Below are positions 1 through 10,000 of a stretch of 39,139 bases of DNA, piece by piece (position 1 is the stretch's first letter; each line of letters opens with the position of its first letter). Source of the stretch: Candidatus Palauibacter denitrificans (GTDB taxonomy: Bacteria > Gemmatimonadota > Gemmatimonadetes > Palauibacterales > Palauibacteraceae); NCBI GenBank assembly GCA_009841015.1, contig VXMQ01000136.1:1-39139 (forward strand). Direction: 5' to 3'. Under the pieces are notes generated by a model. It worked only from the letters and a program-made list of their open reading frames with translations, made no database searches and was not told where the DNA came from. The translations under genes were made by a program, and so were the position numbers.

Positions 1-711
1 CTGGGCATGGACGCCGCCGGCCAGAACCAGGTCCGCCTCGCCACGCTGGAGCCCCGCCACGGCCTGGTGGATGGCGACAAGCGAGGACGAGCAGGCCGTG
101 TCGATCGCCATGGACGGCCCTTCGAGGCCAAGGACGAAGGACACCCGGCCGATCGCCGTGTTGAGCGCATTGCCGGTGGCGGCGTAGAGCCCGCTCGCAG
201 CCTCGTTCGAGTCGGGATCGAAGATCGCCAGGTCCCTGTAGTCCATGATGCTGATGCCGGCATACACGCCGGTGCGGCTGCCCTTGAGGCTCCCGGCGTC
301 GATGGCCGCGTCCTCGAGCGCCCACCAACTCACCTCCAGCATCATGCGCTGCTGGGGATCGAGCATCTGAGCCTCGATCGGGGAGATGCGGAAGAACTCC
401 GCGTCGAACAGGTCGAGGTCTTCGACGTACGCCCCGAAACGGATGGCCTCGTTCCTGGCGGCGAACCGGGGGAACTGCCGCCCCGTGCGCCCGATGACCG
501 AACCCGGCGGGCCCTCCACCACCGCGTTCTCGCCAGCCACGAGCTGTCTCCAGAAGCCGGAGAGGTCCTTGCTGCCCGGGAAGCGGCAGGCCATGCCGAT
601 GATCGCGACGGGTTCATGCGGGGTCGGCGAGGTCCCCTGGCGCCGGTCAATTCGCGGGTGGGGACCCGGGTGCGTGCTATTTGACAGTTTCGATCTCCAG
701 ATGCTCTTCAT
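1..711 (-). CDS. type I polyketide synthase, N-terminal KS part (runs off left edge)
   Basis: The frame read leftward from 711 is open to the window edge and encodes 237 residues of a ketosynthase. It opens with about 32 residues of linker, then EPVAIIGMACRFPG, the DPQQRMMLE motif and the active-site block DTACSSS with Cys207 (bases 91-93). The two later KS histidines lie beyond the window, so activity can be judged only from the cysteine. The start is uncertain: ATG at 711 and TTG at 717 are the only starts after an in-frame stop near 735, and neither has a clear ribosome binding site. It is a separate PKS protein lying downstream of the large PKS and permease on the same strand, so it probably works later in the same pathway. 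Domains after the KS are unknown. Confidence 0.9.
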   Translation of the reverse strand, partial: MKSIWRSKLSNSTHPGPHPRIDRRQGTSPTPHEPVAIIGMACRFPGSKDLSGFWRQLVAGENAVVEGPPGSVIGRTGRQFPRFAARNEAIRFGAYVEDLDLFDAEFFRISPIEAQMLDPQQRMMLEVSWWALEDAAIDAGSLKGSRTGVYAGISIMDYRDLAIFDPDSNEAASGLYAATGNALNTAIGRVSFVLGLEGPSMAIDTACSSSLVAIHQAVAGLQRGEADLVLAGGVHAQ

Positions 712-1020
712 GGGCAAAGGTTTCGAGCTGAATCAGGCGAGCTTGAAGCGTTTGGACTCTCAAAGGTCCAGACTGCCGTCCCGGATCATCCGACAACGGC
801 CGTGATGGGGCGTTGAGGGCAAAGCTACTGCAGTGCCGTCGCCCGCGGCACCTTCCCGGTCCCCAGCGTTGCGAAGCCCACCCGAAGCGGCGACTTGACG
901 CCTCGCGATGAATTCCGAAGTATCCCCATATTGTGGGGGGATATCCCACCGTTTAGGGGGGATGCCCATGGTCGTCATTCAAACCCGTGCCCCACACGTC
1001 ACTTGTGAAAGGACACACGC
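712..1020. other. divergent intergenic region between PKS and ACP genes
   Basis: This 309-base gap separates the leftward KS gene from the rightward ACP gene and must hold promoters for both. The only clear structure is the pair of abutting inverted repeats at 922-963, annotated separately. A ribosome binding site (AAAGGA, 1008-1013) lies 7 bases before the ACP start. The stretch 712-920 shows no convincing gene or repeat. Confidence 0.7.
922..963. promoter_or_regulatory. two abutting 21-bp inverted repeats, candidate operator
   Basis: Positions 922-942 and 943-963 are two 21-bp units placed end to end. Each begins ATCCC and ends GGGGGGAT, so each is an imperfect palindrome (arms ATCCCC/GGGGAT in the first, ATCCC/GGGAT in the second). 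Their junction forms the perfect palindrome GGGATATCCC at 938-947. The 21-bp period equals two DNA turns, so two dimers could bind one face. The array ends 57 bases before the ACP start codon. Binding by a regulator is inferred; no regulator gene is in the window. Confidence 0.5.
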
Positions 1021-1239
1021 ATGGCCGCCGAAGCTCGCCTTAGAGAACTGGTCGACGAGCATCTGGATCTGGGCCGCGAACCGCAGTGGGATGGCGGGCT
1101 CGCCGACTCGGGCGTCTCGTCCCTCGCCGCCGTCGCTTTCAAGAAAGTCGTCGAGCAGGAGTTCGGCGTCACGGTCCCCCCCGAGTGCTTTGACACGCTG
1201 CGCAAGCTGGCCGCATATATCGACTCCCAAACCAGCTGA
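1021..1239 (+). CDS. stand-alone acyl carrier protein
   Basis: A 72-residue protein of normal discrete ACP length. The segment LADSGVSSLAAV (27-38) matches the helix-2 motif LxDLGxDSL, with Ser34 as the expected phosphopantetheine attachment site; the usual Asp before it is Ser33. The C-terminal VPPECFDTLRKLAAYI fits helices 3-4 of the fold. The start is supported by AAAGGA 7 bases upstream. It is followed after 59 bases by a hydrolase gene on the same strand, and both lie between two PKS genes read the other way. As a free ACP beside a PKS whose last module lacks one, it may carry an intermediate in trans; that role is inferred. It could also serve a starter unit. Confidence 0.88.
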   Translation: MAAEARLRELVDEHLDLGREPQWDGGLADSGVSSLAAVAFKKVVEQEFGVTVPPECFDTLRKLAAYIDSQTS

Positions 1240-1298
1240 ACGCACCTCACCGCCCTTGACCGCGCCCCTCGGCCTACCCATCCGGGGGGCGACGTGAC

Positions 1299-2210
1299 AT
1301 GACTGCCGGCGCCATCTGGCGGATACCGGAACCGCTTTCCATAGACGATATCCGGCACGACGACGGCAGCGTCACCAGGGTGCGGCGACACGGGAACCCC
1401 CACGGCCGCCGTCTGCTCGTGGGCCACGGCAATGGCCTCGCGGTCGACCTGTATTACCCGCTCTGGTCGCGGTTCCTGGACGACTTCGATGTGTTCGTCT
1501 ACGATCTGAGGAACCACGGGTGGAACGCCATCGGCCCGCGCGACGAGCACAACGTCCCCAACATGATCCGGGACCAGGAACAGGTCGTCGAGGCTGTAGC
1601 CACCCGTCACGGGCCGGCGCCCACAATCGGCGTCTTCCACTCCCTTTCGGCGCTGACGGCGCTTCTCTCGGATTCGCTCGGAACCGGACGGACGGGCGAT
1701 CTCGCCGCCTGGATCCTCTTCGATCCCCCTCTGTTCAAGCCGCGGATGGGCGAGGCGGAATTCGACAAGTCGGCCGACCGGTCGGCGGAACTTGCACGGC
1801 GTCGCACGGACAGGTTCCCGACGCAGGCCGAGTTCTCGGAACTCCTCCACCACCTCGTGCTGACGCGGGCCGTGCCGGGGGCTGCGGAGCTGATGGCCCG
1901 CACCGTGCTTCGCGAGTCCGCGGACGGGGGGGTCGAGCTTCGGTGTCCGCGCGAATACGAGGCGCAGATCTTCGCGTACGCGCGTACGTACGCTTTCCTC
2001 GTGGACCTCGGGAGCCTTCCGTGTCCGACCAAGGTCATTGGGTCGGACCCCACGCTGACGTTCTCATACATGCCGTCGTTCAACCTCAGCCACATCAACA
2101 CCGTCGACTACGATTTCATACCGAACTCCACGCACTTCCTCCAGGTGGAGCACCCGGCGGAGTGCTTCGATCTGATGTGCGCATTTCTCGAGGGCCACGG
2201 CCTGCTGTAG
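1299..2210 (+). CDS. alpha/beta hydrolase, PKS-associated
   Basis: A 303-residue alpha/beta-hydrolase-fold protein. HGNG (43-46) fits the oxyanion loop, YDLRNHG (68-74) the strand-4 region, and FHSLSA (113-118) the nucleophile elbow, with Ser115 as nucleophile; the usual Gly after the elbow is Ser. The C-terminal NSTHFLQVEHP supplies the catalytic His. No signal peptide, so probably cytoplasmic. A G-rich stretch at 1284-1289 precedes the ATG. Next to a discrete ACP and PKS genes it could release or edit acyl chains like a type II thioesterase, or modify the finished product; the sequence does not settle which. It converges with the permease gene, with 34 bases between stop codons. Confidence 0.8.
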   Translation: MTAGAIWRIPEPLSIDDIRHDDGSVTRVRRHGNPHGRRLLVGHGNGLAVDLYYPLWSRFLDDFDVFVYDLRNHGWNAIGPRDEHNVPNMIRDQEQVVEAVATRHGPAPTIGVFHSLSALTALLSDSLGTGRTGDLAAWILFDPPLFKPRMGEAEFDKSADRSAELARRRTDRFPTQAEFSELLHHLVLTRAVPGAAELMARTVLRESADGGVELRCPREYEAQIFAYARTYAFLVDLGSLPCPTKVIGSDPTLTFSYMPSFNLSHINTVDYDFIPNSTHFLQVEHPAECFDLMCAFLEGHGLL

Positions 2211-2244
2211 ACCCACGGCCGGCGGTCCGCCCCGCAGGCGGTCG

Positions 2245-4008
2245 CTATGCGGCCGGGCCGCGTGTGCCGGAGACGGTGACCCGCACGGTGACGATGTCGG
2301 TGTCGTGGTACTGCCGATGGCGAACCGACGAGGCGAGGTGTCGCAGGAGGCGCAGCGACACTTCGCTGTCAGCGGAGGTTTCCTCGACCCCTCCGCTGAG
2401 CAGTGCGAGGCGATTCTGGAGGTTCCCTTCCCGCGGCGCGACCACGAATTCGAGCGCCACCTCACCTTTGTCGCGCCGAGCGGACATGACGAGTCGGCGC
2501 CGGGAACGGCCGTCTCCGGACTCCGGCCCCGTAAGCGAGAGGAGCGCTTCCTCGGCGGCGGCGTCCAGGCGATCCGCGATTCCCTCGTCCAGACCGGCCT
2601 TCGCGGCGAAGGTCCCGAGGAATGCCCGGATATGCGGCAGGGCCGACGGACCGAACTCCGTTTCGATGCGGGCGGGGCGGGGTTCGGTCAGACGCAGAAA
2701 GAAGGTCAGCGCGATGGCGGTGAAACCGCCGGCGTTCATCCCGTTGGCCAGCAAACCGCCGGCGAATGAGGACACCTGCTCGGGGAGGATGAGCCCGAAC
2801 TGGCAGCTGACGCCGGTGAGGAAGGCGAGACCGACGACGATGCCGTTGCGAACATCGAGTCCACCCTGCAGCACGATCTTGAGGCCGATCGCGAACAACA
2901 TCGCGAGAAGGATGGCCAGGTATCCGGCGAACACCGGATCCGGGATCGCGAGCACGATCGCGAAGGCCTTGGGCAGGAAGGCGAAGGCGATGAAGGCCGC
3001 TCCGGCTGCCAGCCCCACGCCGCGCGCCGCCACGCCGGTCAGCTGCGTGAGCGACACGCTGGTCGTGGTCGCGCTGCCCGGCACCGTGCCGGCGCACCCC
3101 GCCAGCAGGTTGGCCACCCCGTCCGTGGCCAGCGCGCCCTGCACGGCCCGGAAGTCGGTCGCGCGACTGGCGCGCCGCCAGGAGACCCGCTGGACCGCGA
3201 CGGCGCTGCTCAACGTCCGGATGGCCGCGATCACCGCCACGAGCAGGAACGAGGGCAGAAGCGTCCAGAAGGACGGTCCGAATTCGAGGTCAAAGCCCGG
3301 AGGGCGCGGATCTGGAAGAGCGACCCACTCCGCGGCGGCAATTCGCTCCACCTCGTAGAGCCCGTAGGGGGCGGCGACCGCGGTCCCGGCGATCACGCCG
3401 ATCACCGGGGCCCACAGGCGGAGCGCCCCCGCGCCGCGCAGCGCGAGGCATCCGATCAGGACAAGGGTGACAAGGAAGCTGAGCGGAGCGCCCGGGAGCG
3501 CGCCCCCGTTGGGCCCGGTGGCGAGGAGTCCCGATACGAAAGGCAACACCGTTACCGGGATCAGCATGATTACCGTGCCGGAGACGGATGAGGTCAGGAT
3601 CCGCTGGAAGAGCGACAGCCGCCAGGAGAGCAGGAGCGGGATGAACGCGGCGACCACGACCAGCGTCGCGAGCAGGGACGGGCCACCCACGGTGAGCGCC
3701 ATGATGCTCGCCGGGATGAATGCGCCGGACGTGCCCATCAGGATGACGTGCCCCGCACCGAAACGCCCCGCCCGGACCGCCTGCAGCATCGTCGCCAGGC
3801 CGCAGACCGTGACGGACGCCAGCACCGCCCACGAGAGATACTCCTCGCCGACGCCCGCGGCCCGCATCACGACCAGGGGGATCAACACGATCGCCGCGAT
3901 GTTCAGGACCGTAAGCTGAAGCCCGACGCCGAGCGCCAGGGGCGTCGGGGGCTTCTCGTCGGGCTGGTAGCGGACGCCGGCCCGGCCGTCCGCGGCGGTG
4001 GCGTTCAA
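2245..4008 (-). CDS. NCS2-fold permease fused to an RsbW-like C-terminal domain
   Basis: A 587-residue protein. Residues 20-440 are hydrophobic and follow the NCS2 (xanthine/uracil permease) layout, including QLTVLNIAAIVLIP, GTVPGSATTTSV and QLTGVAARGVG. Compared from memory with UraA/UapA-type carriers, the substrate-binding Glu of the VETIGD-like segment is Arg264 and the QNTG-like segment is TSVS (316-319), so nucleobase binding is doubtful. Residues 443-587 resemble an RsbW/HATPase_c domain (LDAAAEEALLSL near the N box, LRLLRHLASSV near the end), but the N-box Asn is Ser491 and no DxGxG box is visible, so ATP binding is doubtful. The start is TTG at 4008, overlapping the PKS stop in TTGA, which implies translational coupling. 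It may move the polyketide or a precursor; this is inferred. Confidence 0.82.
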   Translation of the reverse strand: MNATAADGRAGVRYQPDEKPPTPLALGVGLQLTVLNIAAIVLIPLVVMRAAGVGEEYLSWAVLASVTVCGLATMLQAVRAGRFGAGHVILMGTSGAFIPASIMALTVGGPSLLATLVVVAAFIPLLLSWRLSLFQRILTSSVSGTVIMLIPVTVLPFVSGLLATGPNGGALPGAPLSFLVTLVLIGCLALRGAGALRLWAPVIGVIAGTAVAAPYGLYEVERIAAAEWVALPDPRPPGFDLEFGPSFWTLLPSFLLVAVIAAIRTLSSAVAVQRVSWRRASRATDFRAVQGALATDGVANLLAGCAGTVPGSATTTSVSLTQLTGVAARGVGLAAGAAFIAFAFLPKAFAIVLAIPDPVFAGYLAILLAMLFAIGLKIVLQGGLDVRNGIVVGLAFLTGVSCQFGLILPEQVSSFAGGLLANGMNAGGFTAIALTFFLRLTEPRPARIETEFGPSALPHIRAFLGTFAAKAGLDEGIADRLDAAAEEALLSLTGPESGDGRSRRRLVMSARRDKGEVALEFVVAPREGNLQNRLALLSGGVEETSADSEVSLRLLRHLASSVRHRQYHDTDIVTVRVTVSGTRGPAA

Positions 4009-7000
4009 GTCCTGGTCTCGATCCAGTGGCGTCGGCGTTGGAACGGATAGCCGGGCAGCGCGATCCGGCGCCGCGTCTCGCCCGCGAAGAGCCCCGCGAA
4101 GGAGACGGGAAGCCCGGCTTCGTACGCCCTCGCCACGGCGGCCGCGAACGGCTGCTCCACACGTTCCTCCGCATCCGGCCAGTCGCGAAGTGTCGTCGGA
4201 CCCGCGGGCGACGCCGTCCCGATGTCCACCACGAGGTCCACGCCCAGGTCCGCCAGCGCACGGGAGGTACGGTCGGGATCTCCGTGCGTGCGCGCCTGCT
4301 CGCGCCAGTAGGCTCCTTCCGGCGCCCCGGCGGGGTCCATCCGGCGGCCCGTCACCTGGCTCACGAGCGCCACGGAAGGCGCGGAAAGCTCCATCCCGCG
4401 CGCCGCCTCTTCCAGGTCGTCGAGCGGATCGTGCGGGGATTCGCCCGCTTCGCCGTCGGGCACGGCGGCCGCCAGCCGCTGTTTCGGCCGGGCCATGGCC
4501 GTGCCTCTCGCCGCGGCGAGCCGCAGTCCGTCCTCCAGGCCGAAGACGCCGGCCGCCCAGCCCGCCGCCAGCTCGCCGACGTCGTGGCCCGCCACCGCTC
4601 CGGGGCGGACGCCCACGCTCGCCCAGAGGGCCGACAGCGCGCAGCCCAGGGCGTACGCGGCCGGCTGCGCCCACTCGGGGTCGCGCAGGGTTCCGTGCGC
4701 CCCGTCGCGACGGAACATCACGTCGATGAGCGATGCCCCGTCCCGTGCTTCCCTCAGCACCGCGTCACAGCGATCGAGAACCGCGCGGACGACCGGCTCC
4801 CGGTCGTACAGCGCCTCGCTCGATCCGTCCCGCGCGCCCGCTTCTCCGGCGAAGACGAAGGCCACCTTCGGTGCCGTGCCCGGCCCGGCGTCGCGGCGCC
4901 AGTCGTCGTCGACGGCCCGCTCGGAGAGCGCGCCGAGCTCATCGCGAAGGGACTGCATGTCGCGGAACGGGAGGCCGGCGCGGTGGACGAGATGAGTCCG
5001 GCCGACACCCGCCGTCCACGCCATGTCCGCGAGCACCGGGTCTCCGGCGCCGTCCTCCTCCGGCGCCGCTCCGCCGTGGCCTTCCAGCCACGCGAGGTAC
5101 AGCCGCGCCAGCTCCCGCAACGCCCGGGGCGACTTCGCCGAGAGCGGCAGCAGGCGGGTCTCCCGGGGAGCGGCGGCGCCCCCGTCGGGCGGCGATGCCC
5201 CCGCCGACTCCGGCACGGCGGCCGGAACCGTGACCGCCGGGCCCGCCGGCATCCGGGCGCCGTTCAACAGCGACGCGCGGGCCGGCCCGCCGTTCCCCTC
5301 GACGACGACGTGCGCGTTCGTCCCCGAAATCCCGAACGAACTCACCCCCGCCCGGGGCGGCCGATCGCCGTTTGGAGGCCACGCCACGGCCTCGTCCGTG
5401 ACCCGCACCGGGAGATCCTCCCAGGCCAGGTGGGGGTTCGGGTTGTGGAAGTGCAGTTGCTTCGGGATCCGGCCCTCGTTCATGGCGAGGACCGCCTTGA
5501 TGAGGCTCGCGATCCCGGCCGCGCACTCGAGATGGCCGATGTTGGTCTTCACCGAACCGATCAGGAGGGGCCGCTCCTCGTCGCGTCCGCGGCCGTAGAC
5601 GGCCGCCGCCGCCTGCACCTCGATCGGGTCGCCGAGATCGGATCCCGCCCCGTGCGCCTCGAGGTAGTCCACGGACGCCGGCGGGACGCCCGCCCGCGCG
5701 AGCGCCTGTTCGATCACGCGTTCCTGGGCTGGCCCGTTCGGGACCGTGAGCCCCGCGCTGGTCCCGTTCTGGTTGACCGCGGATCCGCGGATCACGCCCC
5801 AGATCCGGTCCCCATCCGCCTTCGCGTCGACGAGCCGCTTGAGGACGACCACCCCGCAGCCCTCGCCCCGCACAAACCCGTCCGCGGCCGCATCGAAGGT
5901 GTGGCAGAGTCCGCTCGCGGAGAGCATATCGACTTCCTTCATGAAAGTCGTGGTCTCCGGCCACAGGATCGCGTTGACGCCCCCGACGAGGGCCATTTCC
6001 ACCTCTCCGTGCCGGACGGCTGCGGCGGCCTGGTGGACCGCCGCGAGCGAGGAAGCGCACGCCAGGTCGACCGGCACGGCGGGACCGGTAAGACCGAGCG
6101 CGAAGGAGATCCGGCCCGCGGTCACGCTCATCGTCGTCCCCAGGTATCCGTGCCCGTGACCCATGGCCGCGGCGAGATCCCGGTAGTCTCCCGTGGTGAC
6201 TCCGGCGTAGACCCCCGTGTTCGTACCCTTCAACCGCGCCGAATCCAGGCCCGCATCCTCCAGCGCGTGCCACGTCGTCTCGAGCAGGAGACGCTGGCGG
6301 GGGTCCATCATGCGCGCCTCGATCGGGGTGATTCCGAAGAAGCGCGCGTCGAACTTGTCGATGTCCTCGAGGAAGGCGCCGCGGCGCGAGTAGTGGTCCT
6401 CGGAGGCGGGATCTCCGGCCACGCCGTTCCAGGGGCCCGTGTCCCGGCGTCCGTCCGTGACCGCATCCGTCCCGGCTTCGAGTTGGCGCCAGAAGGCGGC
6501 GAGGTCCGGCGCGCCGGGGAAACGGCACGCCATACCGACGATCGCGACGCCATCGTCCACCGCCACGTCGTCCGGGTCGCGTTCCGACGGCTGCACCGTG
6601 GCCTCGCGCGCGGGCTCGGGCGCCGGGGCGGGAGCCGCCCCCCCTTCCTCGACTTCCTCCGCAAGGTGCGCGGCGAGTTCGGCGATGTTCGGATAGTCGA
6701 ACACCAGCGTGTTCGGCGCCGTGTACGTCCCCGAGAACGCCCGGTTGAGCCGGTTGCGCAACTCCACGGCCATCAGCGAGTCCATGCCGAGATCGAAGAA
6801 GCCCACGGTGGGGGCCGGGGCCGACGACAGCCGCAGAACGGCCTGCACCTCTCCCTGCACGAAGGACACCAGGAGATCCTCGTGCTCCGCCGCCAAGGTC
6901 CCCCGAAGCCGGGTGAGGACATCCTCGGAGGAGGCGTCGTCGCCCGCCCGTGCCTCGGACGCCGCGGAGAGCAGGTCTTCGAGCATGGGCGGAGGATCCT

Positions 7001-10000
7001 CGACGGCCTCTTCGAACACATCCCAGTCCATCGACATGACGACCGACGTCGTGGCGTCCTGCCGCACGAGCCGGTCGAACGCCCGCATGCCCTGCTGCGG
7101 CGTGAACCAGCGGCCGCCGAGCGCCGACCGCTGCCGGTCGATCCGGTCGCGCTGCTCCGCCGCCTCGCCGATGTCCGACCAGGCGCCCCAGGCGATGGCC
7201 TGCCCCGGGAGGCCCAGCGCGCGGCGGTGGCCGGCGAGCTGGTCCAGGAAGGCGTTGGCCGAGGCGTGGTTCGTCTGGCCCGGATTGCCCATGACGCCGA
7301 CCCGGCTCGAGAAGAGCGTGAAGAAGTCCAGGTCGCGGTCCAGCGTCGCGCGGTGCAGGTGCCAGGCGCCGAGGATCTTGGGCCACAGCACCCGCTCGAA
7401 CCGCTCCCAGCTCTGGTTGGGGAGCGCGCCGTCCGACAGCACGCCCACGCTGTGGATCACGCCGCCGAGCGGCGGCAGATCGCGCTCGATGCGCTCCAGC
7501 ATGCCGTCGATGGCCCCCTGGTCGGTCATGTCGGCCAGTTCGACCTCGACCGTCGCGCCGCGCTGCCGCAGCGCCCGGATGGCTTCCTCGGCTTCGGGGT
7601 CCGGGTCCCGCCGCCCGTTCAGCACGATCGCCCCCGCGCCCCGCTCCGCGAGCCAGTCGGCCACGGCGATCCCGATCCCGCCCAGGCCGCCCGTCACGAG
7701 GTAGCTCCGGTCTCCGCGCAATCCGCCGCGCACGAGCGGAGGCGTCGTCACGACGATCTTTCCGAGGTGGCGGGCCGAGCGCATGAACGACAGCGCGGCG
7801 CCCGCTTCGGCCAGCGGCCACCGACTGTGGATGATGGGTTCGAGTTCTCCCGCCGCCACGCGCGCCATCAGATCACGCAGGATCCGCCCCGCCCACGCGG
7901 GGTCCGTCTTCTTGACCACGTCCAGTTCGAGGATCCAGTAACCGACGTCCGGACGCACCGCCGCCATCTCCTCCTCGGTGAGAATGTCGCGCCGGGCCAT
8001 CTCTACGAAGCGGCCGCCCTGCCGGAGGCAGGCGAGGCTCGCATCGATGAACCCCTCGCTCGTGAGGCTGTTCAGGACCACGTCCACGCCCTCGCCGCCC
8101 GTCGCCTCGAGGATCTCATCCCCGAAGTCGGTCGTGCGGCTGTCGAACACGTGTTCGACGCCGAGCGAGCGCAGGTAGGCCTGTTTCGGGGCGCTGGCCG
8201 TGGCGAAGACCTCCGCGCCGGCCGCCTGCACGAGCTGGATCGCGGCCAGCCCGACGCCGCCCGCGCCCGCGTGCACGAGCACCCGCTCCCCGGCCTCCAA
8301 CCCGGACAGTTCGAAGGACAGCGCCGCCGACACGAACGCGCTCGGCACCGTCGCGAGTCCGCTGACGGAGAAGTCCGGCGGCGCGGGGGCGACGAGTTCC
8401 TCGTGCGTGATCATCTGCGGCGCGAAGGCGCCGAACCCCAGCCCCACGATGTGATCGCCGACCGAGACGGAGGACACGTCGGAACCCGTCTCGAGGATGC
8501 GGCCGCTCATCTCCCGCCCCAGCAGGCCCTCCTCGATGAAGCCGAGCGACCGGAACACGTCCCAGAAGTTGAGGCCGGAGGCTTCGACCGCGACGCGGAC
8601 TTCGTGCGGTTCCAGCGGCCGCGCCGGCAGCGTTTGCACGTGCGGCCGGTCGAACACGCCCCCCGGGTCCGGCGCCAGCACCCATTCCGTCTCCTCCGGG
8701 AAGTCGAGGCGCTCGGCGCCGGAGTCCATGCGCACGAGGCGCGCCACCCGGCGGCTACCGCGGCGGTACGCGATGTGGTTCTCGGGGTCGGGGTAAAGGA
8801 GTTCGTTCACGAGATCCGGTTCCGGCGCCATCGAGCCGGGATCGAGATCGAGCATCCGCGTCTGCAGGTGCGCGGCTTCCCGGGCCACGCCCTTCCCGAA
8901 CCCCCACACGGCGGCGCCCGCGAGTTCCCCGCCCCGCTCCCGCTCGAGGATCTGGGCCCCGCGGGTGATGAACCACACGCCCTTCTCGGGCGTCAGGTCC
9001 GAATCGCCCACGCCCTGCACGAGCGCGAGCCCGCTCGCCACCGCGCCCTCGACGTCCGCCGCCAGTTCATCGGTCGTGGCGCGCTCCCCGTGGCCATCCA
9101 GCGCCGCGAGGTGCACGGCGCCGTGGAACGGCACCTCCTCCGGCAGACTCTCGATGAGCGACCGCCACGCCTCGCGGTCGCTGGTGCCCTTCCCGTTCGC
9201 GAGGACGACCGTCTGGTTCCGCGACCTCAACTCGGTGGCCAGCCGCTCCGCCACGCCGCCCTCGTCCGCCGCGAGAACCCACGCGCCCGCGGGCTCCATC
9301 ACCTTCGCCGGGCCCTGCGCCACGATCACGCCCTTGTCCAGCTTCATGTCGGGATCGGACTCGTCGACCCCGAGGACTTCCACCGCCTCGAACCCCGCGT
9401 CGCCGAGGGCCTGTCGCCACACGCCGGGGTCGGCCAGCGCGTGGTGCGGACGGTAGTCGTCGGCGAAGCGCCACCAGCCGTCGAGCTGCCCAAACGTGAG
9501 GTCCATCCAGCCCAGGCCGGTGAGGTTCTCGAGCGCGACCAGCTGCCCCGACGGCGCCATGAGGTCCCGGCAGTGTCCGAGCGTCTCCTCCAGGTATCGC
9601 GTCGCGTGCAGCACGTTCGAGGCGATCATGAGGTCGTAGCCGTGGGCGTCGAAGCCCTGGGCGATGGGGTCCTTCTCGATGTCCAGGGGACGGTATTCCA
9701 TGCACCCACCGCCGTCGCCGAAGCGCGCCTCGGCCTCCGCGAAGAAACCGGCGGAGATATCGGTGTAGACGTACTCGAACCGCCCCTCCGGCAGCTCCGG
9801 CAGAACCGACGCGGTGGCCGACCCCGTCCCCGCCCCGACCTCGATCACGCGCAGCCGCCGGCCGTCCGGGAGCGCGGCCACCAGCGCCCGCACCGCCTCC
9901 GCCAGCATCTCGTTCGCCGCGCGCGCGACGGGCGCCTTCAGGTACAGGTCCGCCGCCGTCGGCTCCCCGCTACTGAACAGGAGCGTGAGGGGATCCTCTC

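Noticed and set aside
677..949. A 90-codon minus-strand frame overlapping the PKS start
   Set aside because: The N-terminal half is repeat/operator sequence, composition is not gene-like, and only the last 25 residues look helical; no family match.
2227..2241. CCGCC/GGCGG hairpin between the convergent hydrolase and permease genes
   Set aside because: Only a 5-bp stem with no T-run; too weak in DNA this GC-rich to call a terminator.
4009..4674. N-terminal extension of the permease frame upstream of 4008
   Set aside because: It is Arg/Gly-rich antiframe sequence inside the PKS gene; family similarity begins after the TTG at 4008.
7266..7268. Calling the KR inactive because His replaces the catalytic Tyr
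   Set aside because: Similar GNHxxAN segments are, as I recall, seen in other PKS ketoreductases; the rest of the site is intact, so activity is left open.
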